This document shows positions 17,528 to 28,500 of a DNA stretch of 64,000 nucleotides, piece by piece (the stretch's first letter is position 1; every line of letters starts with the position of its first letter). Position numbers and translations under genes: made by a program. The notes beneath the pieces were generated by a model, which saw nothing but the letters and a program-made list of their open reading frames with translations, was not told the DNA's origin and searched no databases. This DNA comes from Paenibacillus dokdonensis (GTDB taxonomy: Bacteria > Bacillota > Bacilli > Paenibacillales > Paenibacillaceae): the NCBI RefSeq assembly GCF_004916975.1, contig NZ_STGQ01000001.1, positions 768,993 through 832,992 on the forward strand, in the 5' to 3' direction.

Positions 17528-20278
17528 TTGCGGAACAAATTTTTAAGGGAAACTATATTGATTTATACGGTGATATTACTGATTATCGGGTCCATCAACA
17601 TCGGGGTGGCTGAAGCAGAGGGGACCCAGCCGAGCTGTCTAAACTTAACGGGAAGCTTTGAGAAAAAGGATGTTACCATCGATATCGGTGAACCTTTGAC
17701 GATGAAGTATAAGCTGAAGCCCAGCGGTACGTTTACTGAAAATATACAGCGTGAACCGGTGAATTTCAGTTTGGTGCTAGACACGTCTGCAAGCATGCAG
17801 TATTCCATGAGAGATGGAAATGTCTTTGGCTATACACCTAGCGAGAGCAACCCAGATAGACAAACTGTACTTAAAGATGCGACTACCAGTTTTATTTCAT
17901 CTATTCAGCAAGTAGATCTTAAAGACAAAATGGGTATTGTGCATTTTGGATCCAAAGCAGAAACGATCATGGGGCTTTCTTCAAATTATGCGAAGCTTAA
18001 ACAAACGGTAAATAATCTTGAACTTCAGGGTTCGACAAATATTGAAGCTGCTCTTGGTTTAGCTAGTGAAATGCTTCCTGGAAATAAACTGAACACCAAT
18101 TATATTATTCTCGTCACAGATGGTGCTGCAACACACTATGGAGATGGTGTAAGTCCAAAAGTGGGGGGGAGGGATGCGAATTACCCCAAAACGTACGCAT
18201 TAAATCATGCTACCGAGCTTGGAGTGAGAAACATTCCCGTATACACGATTGCGCTTGGAAATCCGGGAGGCAGTGAGGTTGACCACAACCTTCTCGTTGA
18301 TATCTCCAAAAAATCCGGTGGAAAAAAATTCGACGCATCGGATTTGCAGTCATTGAAAGATGTATTTGGCAGAATTACAAAAGAAATCGAGAAACCTGCA
18401 GAACTCCAAAATATCAAGCTGATTCAGCCGCTGCCTGATGGTTTCGTTCTCGATGGCGAACAACAAAATATGAAGATTGAGCAGGTCAATGGGCAGAATC
18501 AACTCGTCATTACAGTTGCGAACATTCCTTACCCGTATCAGATCAACGAAATTCCTTTGGAAGTGAGAATCAAGCAGGTTAAAGCTGGCGGGACATATTC
18601 CATAGAAGATGCGTATGTCAGTTATACAGATGCCTGCAGTAAAGAGCGTAAAACTCCTATTGATGTGAAACTGAATGTAACCGTCATTCAGCGGGATATC
18701 GAACGTACCGACAAATATGGGAACGTGTATGTGGGCAAGGTAGACGGTACCGTAATCCGTTATAAGCTAGGCAACAAAGACATACCGCAGTGGGAGATCA
18801 AGGAGAATAAACCGGGTCCTGTAAAAGAGATAACTTTCTTGGAAGATGACCATGGGCGCGTCGAGGTGACCTACGGAAATAATGAAAAGGTTACATGGAA
18901 CCTGCGGCCGACGGCACCGATCGTAGAACTCAAGGATGGAAATGGCCAAAAAATCGCTACCGGAGACACGAACTATAAAAAAGGTCCCGTGATGATTTTG
19001 GCCTCGGGATCAAGCAATCAGCTGCCCGGAAATACAGTATATGGAAATAATGATTTTCAAGATAAGTTTATCCATAGTTATGAATACCGGATTCAGCAAA
19101 ATGGTAACTGGGGGAATTGGTCAGCTCTGAATCCGGGTACATCGATCAACCAATCGGGTAAAAACATGCAGGTTGAAGTTCGGGCTAAAACAGCAGCGAT
19201 CAGCAACTCAGGGAGTTTGTTGATTCCTGGTGCGGTGGAAGTAAGGACGGTATCCGTTGACGTAACCGATCCGAAGACACCGGTTAAGAAGCCTTCATTT
19301 ACGCCTCAATTGAAGGTGTTTGAATATGACGTCGACAATATTGTTGATGATCATAGCGGCATTAAAGACAATTCTTATGAGGTTATTATTGACGGGAAAC
19401 CAGCAGTTTACCGTTCCGGCCAAGCCTTTAACGCGACTAAACAGCAAGTGAAAGACGGAAAGGTGAAAATCCGTGTGACGGATAATGTCGGCAATCAAAA
19501 AGAGACGATGGTTACCGAACTTCCAGTTACGACGGGACTTTCCATCTCATTCAGTCACAACAACCTTAACATTTCCAATCCGCAGTCGACAGCAGATCTA
19601 AATGTCAAGGTAACGGATGATCAAAGCGGCAAACAACAAGGATACGTTTATAAAACGGAAATTGAACTGGACGGTGTACCTGTCGCCATAACCAATCGAG
19701 TTGCCCAGACCGTAAACTACGGATTCAAACTGGAAGACAAAATCATTTCCCAATCAAACCGTATCGGCTGGCATCAGGTGATGGTCTATGCGCAAAATGT
19801 GAACGGGGACGAGTTGACAGAGTACTTCTATTTCCTGGTCAACCCGGGGCCGGATGGCAAGCTGCAGGTAGGGGCAACATCTAGCAAAGACAATGGCATG
19901 ATCATGGTATCGACAACCCAAAACACGCCGTTAACACTTAAAGCCGATTTTGAAGAAGTAGTCATACAGAAAAAAGCCTTTAAATATGTCGACGCCAACG
20001 GCAGAACACAAGATATCACCAAGCCGGCTATTAGGGTCATAGGTGCAAGCTATTACATCAGTAAAGGCAAAGCGGCAAGCGATGTGAAGAATAAATCCGA
20101 AAAGGATGGGCTGAAAAAGCTGGGGTCTAAACAGTTCAGAGTAAGTGCGACGAACACAAGCTATATCTATCTTATATTGCAAGACAATACAAGTTCCGTC
20201 TTGTCGGGAGCAGCCGATATAAAAATCGTTTCGGATCCAGTCAAGGTGACCATCAATTACAACCAGAAGCGCTATTGA
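17528..20278 (+). CDS. Secreted vWA-domain protein, probable pilus-associated adhesin
   Basis: 916 residues from TTG at 17528, chosen because GGAGGGAG (17515-17522) fits it; an in-frame GTG at 17513 overlaps that site. A signal peptide ends near AEAEG. A von Willebrand factor A domain follows (about 78-290) with the MIDAS motif DTSAS (D85), a threonine in STNIEAAL and LVTDGAA. The remaining 600 residues are beta-sandwich/Ig-like repeats (NYGDN-type, DxSGI and VTDNVGN segments). No LPXTG or SLH anchor is seen. Its place between pilT and the minor pilins recalls PilY1, which also has a vWA domain, but no PilY1 beta-propeller is recognisable. Probably a tip adhesin; the role is inferred. Confidence 0.75.
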   Translation: MRNKFLRETILIYTVILLIIGSINIGVAEAEGTQPSCLNLTGSFEKKDVTIDIGEPLTMKYKLKPSGTFTENIQREPVNFSLVLDTSASMQYSMRDGNVFGYTPSESNPDRQTVLKDATTSFISSIQQVDLKDKMGIVHFGSKAETIMGLSSNYAKLKQTVNNLELQGSTNIEAALGLASEMLPGNKLNTNYIILVTDGAATHYGDGVSPKVGGRDANYPKTYALNHATELGVRNIPVYTIALGNPGGSEVDHNLLVDISKKSGGKKFDASDLQSLKDVFGRITKEIEKPAELQNIKLIQPLPDGFVLDGEQQNMKIEQVNGQNQLVITVANIPYPYQINEIPLEVRIKQVKAGGTYSIEDAYVSYTDACSKERKTPIDVKLNVTVIQRDIERTDKYGNVYVGKVDGTVIRYKLGNKDIPQWEIKENKPGPVKEITFLEDDHGRVEVTYGNNEKVTWNLRPTAPIVELKDGNGQKIATGDTNYKKGPVMILASGSSNQLPGNTVYGNNDFQDKFIHSYEYRIQQNGNWGNWSALNPGTSINQSGKNMQVEVRAKTAAISNSGSLLIPGAVEVRTVSVDVTDPKTPVKKPSFTPQLKVFEYDVDNIVDDHSGIKDNSYEVIIDGKPAVYRSGQAFNATKQQVKDGKVKIRVTDNVGNQKETMVTELPVTTGLSISFSHNNLNISNPQSTADLNVKVTDDQSGKQQGYVYKTEIELDGVPVAITNRVAQTVNYGFKLEDKIISQSNRIGWHQVMVYAQNVNGDELTEYFYFLVNPGPDGKLQVGATSSKDNGMIMVSTTQNTPLTLKADFEEVVIQKKAFKYVDANGRTQDITKPAIRVIGASYYISKGKAASDVKNKSEKDGLKKLGSKQFRVSATNTSYIYLILQDNTSSVLSGAADIKIVSDPVKVTINYNQKRY

Positions 20279-20331
20279 TCTAGGAGAGAGAGTCGGGCAA
20301 TGCAACATGAGTTTTACGAAGGAGGATACAC

Positions 20332-20913
20332 GTGAAAAGCAAATCAAGCTGGCGGAAAGGGCTGGCGGACGAGAGCGGCCTGACTCTCATCGAGATCCTG
20401 ATCGCCGTTTCCATTATGGGGATCATCAGCGTGTCGCTTATGGGCTACTTCCTGTCGGCTATGGATAAGTCGGCGGAAGAGAACAGCCGGATCATCGCCT
20501 CCAATCTGGCACGCCTGAAAGCGGCGGAGATCCGCAAGGATCTGCAGGCAAAGACGGATTTTGGCAACTTCGCCTCATGGCTGAACGGTGGTGGCAGCAG
20601 CCTGGTCGGACAAGATATTCGTTCAGCTGATCAATTTAGCGAAGTCCAGTTCGAGGAAGAACGAAGAAGGTATCAGGACTGGGTTCAACCGACAGTAATC
20701 AACGGATGCAAATATCAATATACTTTGAAATTTGCGACGGAAGGTCCAGTGGACAATAAAGGCAATTCAAGGGAGCAAGTATTAAAGACAATGATAAGCA
20801 ATCCAAACGACTATGAAATCCGGATGATTGTTCAAGTCCATTGGGCTGGTGATCTGGCCAAGCCGGCCAAATCGACACATGTGGACACGTATATCGTGAA
20901 TCGGGGGGAATGA
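20332..20913 (+). CDS. Minor prepilin, PilV/GspI-like
   Basis: 193 residues. Class III prepilin signal ESG then LTLIEILIAVSIMGIISVSL with E at +5. The helix is followed by a PilV/GspI-like alpha/beta region rich in charged residues. It starts with GTG at 20332, supported by AAGGAGG six bases upstream. It heads a compact minor-pilin block: the next gene starts two bases after its stop. Minor pilins prime assembly and may carry the vWA protein to the tip. Confidence 0.82.
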   Translation: MKSKSSWRKGLADESGLTLIEILIAVSIMGIISVSLMGYFLSAMDKSAEENSRIIASNLARLKAAEIRKDLQAKTDFGNFASWLNGGGSSLVGQDIRSADQFSEVQFEEERRRYQDWVQPTVINGCKYQYTLKFATEGPVDNKGNSREQVLKTMISNPNDYEIRMIVQVHWAGDLAKPAKSTHVDTYIVNRGE

Positions 20914-20914
20914 G

Positions 20915-21568
20915 ATGCGTGTGACTCATTTGGCGACCAGATTACCACTGCATAAACATAGGAATGAAAAAGGTATGACCTTGATCGAGGTCGTTGTGGC
21001 GCTGATGATCCTTGGCATGATCATGACCATCCTGTACGCCTTTCTGTTCATGGGAATATCCATGTACAAGCGCATAACGGTGGATACCCAGATTCGAAAT
21101 CAAGGTGATATTATGTTCAGCCAGGTCATTACCGAACTGAAGGACGCCGTATACGCGCAAAACATGAAGGACAATGGTCAGGATACCGGCGGGATTATTT
21201 ATGTGAAGAGGGCTGTCGATGAAAATGGCAATTACAATCCCAAGGAATATGTGGACGAATACAGTATGACCGTAGAGGATTTGAGCCAATTGACGGGGGA
21301 CGAAGAGCCCTATAAAAAGAATAACAACGGAATCGTCATTCGAAACGTCAGAAACCGCACCATCGAGAAGACCATTGATCTTTCGTCGATGTTCACGCTG
21401 GAGTTGAAGGATGCGAACCAGCTACGCGTGTCGGGCTTCTCGGCAACGAGCGACAAAATGGTGCATGTGCGGCTGGCGTATCGCCGCAATGAATCGAGGA
21501 TGCTTTTGCCGGCGGAGCAGTCCAAGTTTGAGATCAATACTAACATCCCGTTGTTCAGGATTGAATGA
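20915..21568 (+). CDS. Minor prepilin, PilW/GspJ-like
   Basis: 217 residues with prepilin signal EKG then MTLIEVVVALMILGMIMTIL and glutamate at +5. The mature +1 residue is Met rather than Phe/Leu, which some minor pilins allow. GGGGGG at 20903-20908 serves as ribosome site. Its stop overlaps the start of the next gene (ATGA), so the two are probably translationally coupled. Confidence 0.8.
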   Translation: MRVTHLATRLPLHKHRNEKGMTLIEVVVALMILGMIMTILYAFLFMGISMYKRITVDTQIRNQGDIMFSQVITELKDAVYAQNMKDNGQDTGGIIYVKRAVDENGNYNPKEYVDEYSMTVEDLSQLTGDEEPYKKNNNGIVIRNVRNRTIEKTIDLSSMFTLELKDANQLRVSGFSATSDKMVHVRLAYRRNESRMLLPAEQSKFEINTNIPLFRIE

Positions 21569-23370
21569 GCATGTTCACGATTAGAAGAATAGAAGGTGAC
21601 GGAGTGACAAACCATTCGCGCAAGCCGGGGCTCCGAAGTATTTTGCGAGAAACCACTTCGGAAGAGAAAGGCGCCGCGTTGATCCTGGCGATGCTGACCG
21701 TCGTGGTCATGGCAATACTAGGCCTCGTGCTGCTGGATGTGCTGAGAGGGAGCATGATTCAAGCAACGGCATCTGAGGCATCCGTCCAAGCGGAAATGCT
21801 TGCCCAGAAAGGGCTGGACGAATCGGTGTCCGCCATCCGAAGCGTGGTGGTCCAAAGCAATAAGGATCCGGATAAACCTTATCGCGAGCGGATGGAGCAG
21901 TTAGACAATAATCTTCAGTCACTGCTGGGAAGTTTGGATCACAATAGTGACAAGGTCAAGGCGCTAAAAGGCACATACAACATCCAAATCAAAGAAAGTA
22001 GCACGAATTGGAAAAATTTGAATCAATATCCGATCATCGTTCCCGATTATCCGTATTCCTATCGCATTGTCATTCAATCGACGGGGATAATTCCAACCAG
22101 GCCGGAACGATCAGTTACGAAAGAAATGGAGTTGTACGTCAGCACGGTGCATCCGGTGTTTCGTTATCCGGTGTCCTCAAAGGGCAATCTGACATTAAAT
22201 GGTTTCTCTTATATCGTCGGAGATATAGCCGTTAACAACGAAATTAAGACATCTGATGTAGCTAGCTTTATCGGTATACCGGGCAGCAGTTATACGAAGC
22301 AAACCAACAAACCTGCGATCAAGGGCTTCATTCATGTGCAAGGGAATAGTGATTCCATTTCGGCGGACAATTTTTCCGTGTATACGCCGTTTGTGGATAA
22401 CAGCCTTGATCCCGATCCCGGAGATATCGACGTCAGCGGTATCGTAAACAATCGAGTAAATGCCAGTCCTGATACCGGTGCAGCCATGAGTCCGTCTGAG
22501 GATTTATTTGGCAGAAATATTACCGACAGCACAATTGCTGGAAAAACCCTCTTTGAAAATGAGTGGGTCACATTAGAAGGCAACGTTAAGATTGGAAATC
22601 AAGACAGCACGGATAGAGACAATGATCTTTGGATCAGAGACGGTACTTTGAACATGATTGGAGACAGCAATAAACCTGTGTCTCTTACTGTTCATCATGG
22701 CAGCCTGCGGGTTGACTTCAATGATAACGATCTGGTGGCAGCTGATCTAGCGGGAACGATTATGCTGGATGAGGGAGAGTACATGGCCGTATCCGGAAAT
22801 GTCACGTTAAATGACGGTTTTAAAATGACAGGTAATATGTATGTACGCGGCGACCTTAAAATCATTGGCAGCGTGGATATCGATGGAGCGATTTATGTCG
22901 ACGGTGGCGTTGAATTAAAGAACATGGCTTCGATCAACCAGACTTCGCTCAATCCGGGTGAGTCTTATACAAGGCCGTTGATCCTTATGGCGAGCGGAGA
23001 GTTCATATTCTCCGACAACCAGGCGGGTGCAGATCAGAAAATCCGGGCTTTCTTTTATTCAAATCAAAATCTGGTTTTGTACGGAATCTTGTCAAGACAA
23101 AATGTGACCGGGGGAGTTCATGGGGATAACGTTATGCTTAGTTCGGTAGGAATAAATCCTGATAGTCTGACAGATACAGAGTATAACAATAGCATGAACG
23201 GAGAAGAAACGGTTTTTAACTTTACGCCTAACCAGTCAAGTCTTCAGCCGGATCAGGCCGGCATCCAAATCTATTATGACGATAACTTGTATAAGGATCC
23301 GCCTGCCGGCATCGCAACGACGAACACGGCTAGGGTATTCGTAAATGAAGTAAAATACGTTAGACCTTGA
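21565..23370 (+). CDS. PilX-like minor pilin with long beta-helical passenger
   Basis: 601 residues from ATG 21565. An in-frame GTG at 21604 has a better ribosome site (AAGGTGA) and would give 588. A prepilin-like segment EEKGAALILAMLTVVVMAIL has Ala-Ala in place of the usual T-L-x-E pattern and no glutamate at +5, as in PilX/GspK-type proteins. The C-terminal 400 residues are rich in short beta-strand repeats (GDIAVNNEI, GNVTLNDGFK, GSVDIDGAIYVDGG), suggesting a right-handed beta-helix or bactofilin-like fold. Much longer than PilX. Likely a tip or surface-exposed pilus component. Confidence 0.72.
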   Translation: MSMFTIRRIEGDGVTNHSRKPGLRSILRETTSEEKGAALILAMLTVVVMAILGLVLLDVLRGSMIQATASEASVQAEMLAQKGLDESVSAIRSVVVQSNKDPDKPYRERMEQLDNNLQSLLGSLDHNSDKVKALKGTYNIQIKESSTNWKNLNQYPIIVPDYPYSYRIVIQSTGIIPTRPERSVTKEMELYVSTVHPVFRYPVSSKGNLTLNGFSYIVGDIAVNNEIKTSDVASFIGIPGSSYTKQTNKPAIKGFIHVQGNSDSISADNFSVYTPFVDNSLDPDPGDIDVSGIVNNRVNASPDTGAAMSPSEDLFGRNITDSTIAGKTLFENEWVTLEGNVKIGNQDSTDRDNDLWIRDGTLNMIGDSNKPVSLTVHHGSLRVDFNDNDLVAADLAGTIMLDEGEYMAVSGNVTLNDGFKMTGNMYVRGDLKIIGSVDIDGAIYVDGGVELKNMASINQTSLNPGESYTRPLILMASGEFIFSDNQAGADQKIRAFFYSNQNLVLYGILSRQNVTGGVHGDNVMLSSVGINPDSLTDTEYNNSMNGEETVFNFTPNQSSLQPDQAGIQIYYDDNLYKDPPAGIATTNTARVFVNEVKYVRP

Positions 23371-23383
23371 AGGAGGGTATATC

Positions 23384-24751
23384 ATGAAACTGCGTATTCT
23401 GGTGGCTGACGATACCAAATTCATGCGCACGCTGATGCGTGATTTCCTAGAGCAAGGCGGCCATCAGGTGGTAGGAGAAGCCGTGAACGGGCATGAGGCC
23501 GTTAAAATGTACGAAAAGCAGCAGCCGGATGTGGTATTTATGGACATTACCATGCCAGAGCTTGACGGGGTTGCCGCGATGGAAAAGATTCTCCGTATCA
23601 ATCCGTCAGCGATCATTATCATTTGTTCCGTTATGAGTCAGCAGGAATTGATCTCTGAAGCCGTTCATAAAGGTGCCAAAGGGTACATTATGAAGCCGTT
23701 TCAGCCTGGTCAAGTCGAGGAAGCGATTACGAATTACGCGCTGCCGCATATTCAGGTACATCAGATGCCAAATGCGATCGGAAGCATCATGACAACCGGG
23801 GATGCAGATGAGATGTATCCGCCGGCGCTGATGGTGAAGCCGGCTCCCCCCAAGAAATTTATAGAGAACATCGTACCGATGGAACAGGCCAAGCAGAACA
23901 AACAACAGGTAGAAGAGGAGCAGGTTTCCCAAGAGAAGCTTGTGGTGAAACAGGACGTTTTACTACCGGTGGAAAAGAAGGCTGAGATACAGACTCAAGC
24001 ACAGGTACAGCGTGAGGAGCAGGTAGTATATCCGGTGCAAAATGAAGCTGAGAATGATTCATTGATCGAACTGGCCTCTCTTGTTATGAATACACCGGTG
24101 TCATCAACTGAAGGGCAGCTCGAGACTGTTTCAGAGGAATGGAACTTGGAGACGCCTCTGCTGCCGGAAGAGTTGTCCATTCTACTGGAGAGTAAGGATT
24201 CAGCGGAAGATCTGTCTTCGGCTGCACCCATACTACAAGCATTTGCGCCTGAACCTGTGCTGCAAAAGGAAGCTGTGGACGAGGCCGTTATGAAATTTTC
24301 GCCTTCGGCAATGGAAGATCTTAAAGCATGGCAGAAGGGAAGCGTGACGTACACAGAAATAGAAGATGAAATGCAGAAAGAACCGGCTTTTGCTAAGAGG
24401 CCGATGCCGGATTCCAATAACATGAATGCTCACAAAGGCATTTATGAGGAGCATGATCATTCAACTCTGATGAGATCCGGTAATCACCAGGAACAGGAAG
24501 TTAACTTTACCGGAGGAGATTTTGAAATGAAAGGATTTTCAACCCATTACCAGCTGCAGTGGCAGGAATTGTTCAGAGGCGAGGAGCATGCGGATTACAC
24601 CGTGCTGTACCGGGAGGGCGAAGAACGGTTATCGATCAAGATGTCGATGAATCAGAGCAAACAGACGGTTAACATTTCGATTGTCGCCCTGCGGCAGCTG
24701 GTGAAGTGGATCGAGCCGAAGCTGCAGATGGATATGGAGGGGAACGCTTGA
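23384..24751 (+). CDS. CheY-like receiver with long linker and novel C-terminal domain
   Basis: 455 residues. A complete receiver domain spans 1-120: acidic pair D9-D10, phosphoacceptor D54 in VVFMDITMPE, S82 and K104 in YIMKPF. The linker (about 130-375) is Glu/Gln/Pro-rich and low in complexity. A compact C-terminal segment (about 385-455) begins KGFSTHYQLQWQELFRGEEH and matches no family I know. No DNA-binding domain is present and no kinase gene is in the operon. GGAGGG precedes the ATG; the stop overlaps the next start region. Being inside the pil operon suggests phosphorylation-dependent control of pilus function, perhaps through CheA or an orphan kinase. Confidence 0.75.
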   Translation: MKLRILVADDTKFMRTLMRDFLEQGGHQVVGEAVNGHEAVKMYEKQQPDVVFMDITMPELDGVAAMEKILRINPSAIIIICSVMSQQELISEAVHKGAKGYIMKPFQPGQVEEAITNYALPHIQVHQMPNAIGSIMTTGDADEMYPPALMVKPAPPKKFIENIVPMEQAKQNKQQVEEEQVSQEKLVVKQDVLLPVEKKAEIQTQAQVQREEQVVYPVQNEAENDSLIELASLVMNTPVSSTEGQLETVSEEWNLETPLLPEELSILLESKDSAEDLSSAAPILQAFAPEPVLQKEAVDEAVMKFSPSAMEDLKAWQKGSVTYTEIEDEMQKEPAFAKRPMPDSNNMNAHKGIYEEHDHSTLMRSGNHQEQEVNFTGGDFEMKGFSTHYQLQWQELFRGEEHADYTVLYREGEERLSIKMSMNQSKQTVNISIVALRQLVKWIEPKLQMDMEGNA

Positions 24752-24753
24752 CC

Positions 24754-25530
24754 ATGGAAATCGCGATCCTAGTCATGGTGTTCCTGTGGGGCGGCATCCT
24801 GGGATCCTTTTATAACGTTGTAGGACTGCGGATACCGGCCGGGGAATCGATTGTTTCCCCGCCATCCAGCTGCAAGGACTGCGGACACAGGCTTGGCCTA
24901 TTGGATCTGATTCCAATCCTGGGATACGTCATTCGTCGTGGTCAGTGCCATTACTGCGGAAGCAGAATTTCCCCGATCTACTGGTTTGGCGAATGGCTGA
25001 CAGGAATTTGCTTTCTTCTTGCCTATATGGTTTTTGGCTTTGTGCCGGAATTTTGGATCGCGATATTCATCATTTCCATGCTTGCCATTTTATCTGTCAG
25101 CGACCTGAAATACCGGCTGCTGCCGAATAAAATCATTTTCCCGTCCATGCTTATTATTCTCCTACTGCGCATATGGCACCAACCGCTGCCGCTTTGGGAT
25201 TACCTCCTTGGATTTCTCGTCGGCGGCGGGGTGCTGCTCCTCATTTCTTACGGAGCGATATGGACAGGAAGAGCCCCCATGGGGGGCGGAGACATAAAGC
25301 TGATGTCGCTTCTCGGACTTGCGTTCGGGGTACAGTCGATTTTGCTTACGCTTTTTTTCTCGGCGGTCCTTGCTTCTGTCATCGGAATCGTATTGATTTC
25401 GATCGGGAAAATGGACCGGAAATCTTTCATTCCTTATGGTCCGTTCATTGCGATTGGCGGGATGATAGCCTATTTGTACGGACAGGACATGATGAGCTGG
25501 TATATGGGTATCATCAGCTTCAATTCATAA
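24754..25530 (+). CDS. pilD: Prepilin peptidase / N-methyltransferase PilD
   Basis: About 258 residues of polytopic membrane protein, A24 aspartic peptidase family. The N-terminal domain has two CxxC pairs (CKDCGHRL and CHYCGSRI). The catalytic aspartates lie in VSDLKYRLLPN and GGGDIKLM. It cleaves the pilin leaders encoded upstream and methylates the new N-terminus. The start is ATG 24754 or TTG 24748; GGAGGGG at 24736-24742 serves either. It is last in the pilus operon. Confidence 0.92.
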   Translation: MEIAILVMVFLWGGILGSFYNVVGLRIPAGESIVSPPSSCKDCGHRLGLLDLIPILGYVIRRGQCHYCGSRISPIYWFGEWLTGICFLLAYMVFGFVPEFWIAIFIISMLAILSVSDLKYRLLPNKIIFPSMLIILLLRIWHQPLPLWDYLLGFLVGGGVLLLISYGAIWTGRAPMGGGDIKLMSLLGLAFGVQSILLTLFFSAVLASVIGIVLISIGKMDRKSFIPYGPFIAIGGMIAYLYGQDMMSWYMGIISFNS

Positions 25531-25598
25531 AAATGATCTTCTTGCGTACATTCTTGAAAAAAAATGAAAATTATTATCTAAAAAGGAGGCTTCATTAC

Positions 25599-28500
25599 AT
25601 GTCTGCATCCAAGCGAAACATCAAAAAAATGATCAGCACCGCAAGCGCGGTAGCCATTCTTGTTCCTTGCCTATCCTTGCAGCCGGTCCCTGCAAACGCC
25701 GCATCGACTGCACCATCGACCGCAGCAGCGTCTGCCGAAAAATCTCTGGAAACGACGGATGCCCCTCGGGCATCGTTAACGGCTGAAGCGCCTGAGCTCG
25801 CAACTTTAACGGAAAAGGTAGCCGCAACCTACGATGATGTATTTAAAATATCCCGCGATCAAATTAAAAGCATCGTCGCGAACGGCGGCCAGTACGGCAA
25901 CAGCGCTCCTTCCTTCGCTTTAGACGGTAATCCCCAGACGCATTGGGAGGCGGGGAAAAACAACAAGTCCGATTTTAAAAACAACCTCACGGTGACGTTT
26001 GATGATGCATACGAATTGTCGCATATTGAATTTCTGCCAAGACAAGCGGGATCGCCCGGCAAAGGGTTTCCGTTGAAATACAACTTGTACTACAGCGATC
26101 AGGAGAGCGACAAGGATATGAAACTCTTGACGACAGGATATTTTAAATCCGGTTCAACGGTACTGACGAGAATCGATTTTCCGGATACGAAAATCCGCAC
26201 ATTCCGTTTTGAATTCGTGGAAGCGAAGGAAGACTGGGCATCCCTTGCAGAACTGTCCTTCTACAAACCCGACCCGTTCATGGTTGAGTTTGACAAGATG
26301 TTCACTGACAAAACCTATACCAAACTGAGTCCGCCCTATAATAGCAAAGCTGCGGTTGAACAAGTCAAAAGCATGGCGGCGAATCATCCAAGCAAGAACA
26401 CATACATACCGCTGTTGAACGATGCTCTTTCATTGGTTAATGACCCGAATAAGTTCTCGAATCGCGTATTTACCGGTGAGCAAAAAGGAAACAGCGGAAA
26501 GGAAGCAGACAGGACGCAAATGGATGGAAGAACCTCTCTTTCTTCCACAGGTTATTATGTATTACCGGGAGAAACCATCACGGTTTATCTGGACGCAGAC
26601 ACGCAAGGCATCATGCCGAAGCTGGTATTCTTCCAGGCGCTAACCAATCCGGATGCGAGTGAAATTTCCAGATCGTATGCGTTGAAGCCAGGAACGAACA
26701 TCATTAAAGCGCCTCCACTGGCCATTAAGCAGGAATTCGGAAAAATGCGGCCTGCGGCCATTTATTTGGACAACCCCGCTTATCCGGACCAGCAAGCTTA
26801 TGCGCCGAAATTCCGTCTTGTCGGAGGAACGAAGTTTCCATTGTATATTCACGGCAAGACCGATCCAAACGAATTCTTGAAGGAATTGACCGCATATGTA
26901 AGCAATGTCGAGAACAATGATACGTATTTCGATTATGATAAAGTAACCACAATCGCCAATCCGAAATACTACAACTTGGCGGAGTTCGTTTCCGATCATG
27001 CTACTGTGACGACAAGTGCTCGAGGTGCATTGGCCACTTTGAATCAACAGCAGAAAAAAGGTCTTACGGTTAAAGATTCCATGGATAACTGGGAACGGTT
27101 CGTGAAGGTCATGAATGAGTACTCCGGTCTGTATGAAAATGATCCGAATCCGCTCCACCGGCCAGGACTAAGCAGATTGATGTCCAGAGTATTTACGGCT
27201 GGACCTTATGCTTGGGCAGGGAGAGGAATTACGGGATATAACGCATACGGTGATCCGGATAACGATCCGCGCGCAGGAGGCCTTGCAAGTGAGGTTATTT
27301 CCGTCAGCGGTCCTGGAGGGGGCTGGGGCGTGGCCCATGAATGGGGCCATATGTATGATAATCACAATATCGAAATCGCAGAAATGACGAACAACTTGTA
27401 TTCCTTGCGAATGCAGCGTGAATTCGGTATTACATCAAGAATCACATCAGAGAATCGCTGGAAAACGATCCAGAATTTTAACGAAGGAAAAGAACAGGGA
27501 TTCAGCGTGTTTGAGCAAACGGCGTCTTTGAACCAATTAGAGTATAAATATGGTTTGAATGATTTTTATCCTAAGGTCAATCGTTTCTTGCGAGAGAAAT
27601 CAAATGAGGGTTATTTCAAGGGGACCCAAAATCAATGGCAGCGGATGGCAATTGCGATGAGCCAGGTGGCCCAGGTAGACCTTACGCCGCATTTTAAACA
27701 TTATGGGTTTGGAAATATGGATCTTCCTAAGGTACAGGAGTTAGTTAAAGGACTGCCTGTCCTCAAGGACAAAACCTGGCTGATTACCGACAAATCCGCA
27801 AAGACAGGATCGTTCAAGAATAATACCAAGCCAACGATTGCATCTATTGGCCGGTTTCAAACCGGATTACAACTTAAATTGGAGATCAATGAACCGAGTG
27901 ATACTGTGCTTTGTTATGAAATTTACCGGGATGGAAAATTGCTGGGAATTACCTACGGTAATGAGTATCTGGATACGACGGCAGCACCGGATAATATTTA
28001 TGAGTATCAAGTAATCGCTTATGACGGCAAAGCGGTGGCTTCACCGGCGAGCGATAAGTACATGATTTCGGGTAAAAACAAGGATATTTTCTCATCAGAA
28101 TGGACGTATACATCGGATCCTGCAGCCCAAGGCGCATACCCACTTAAAAACGCGTTCGATAGGAATACAGGCACCTTCTTCGAATCGCTAAAGCCAGTCG
28201 GTAACAAGTCCGTGACGATCGATATGAAAAAGGAATTCTACGTGCAAGGCTTCTCTTACGTCGCGAGACCACAGGATCAATATGATGCAGGCATGGTTAA
28301 GACGTTTAACTTCTATGCCAGTTCCGACGGAAAGAACTGGAGCAAGGTGATTTCGAACGGCACGATGCCGAATCCGGCGGCAAGGGGGAATAACTACAAC
28401 AACATCTCGCTGGATAAGCCGGTGAAGGCAAGATACGTGAAATTCGAGTCTTTGAGCATTCTGCACGGTGATACGGCGTTAGCCATTGCCGAGCTGAACA

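Noticed and set aside
25173..25598. Upstream extension of the M60 protein frame
   Set aside because: It overlaps pilD in another frame, lacks recognisable sequence and would hide the signal peptide; AAAGGAGG fixes the start at 25599.
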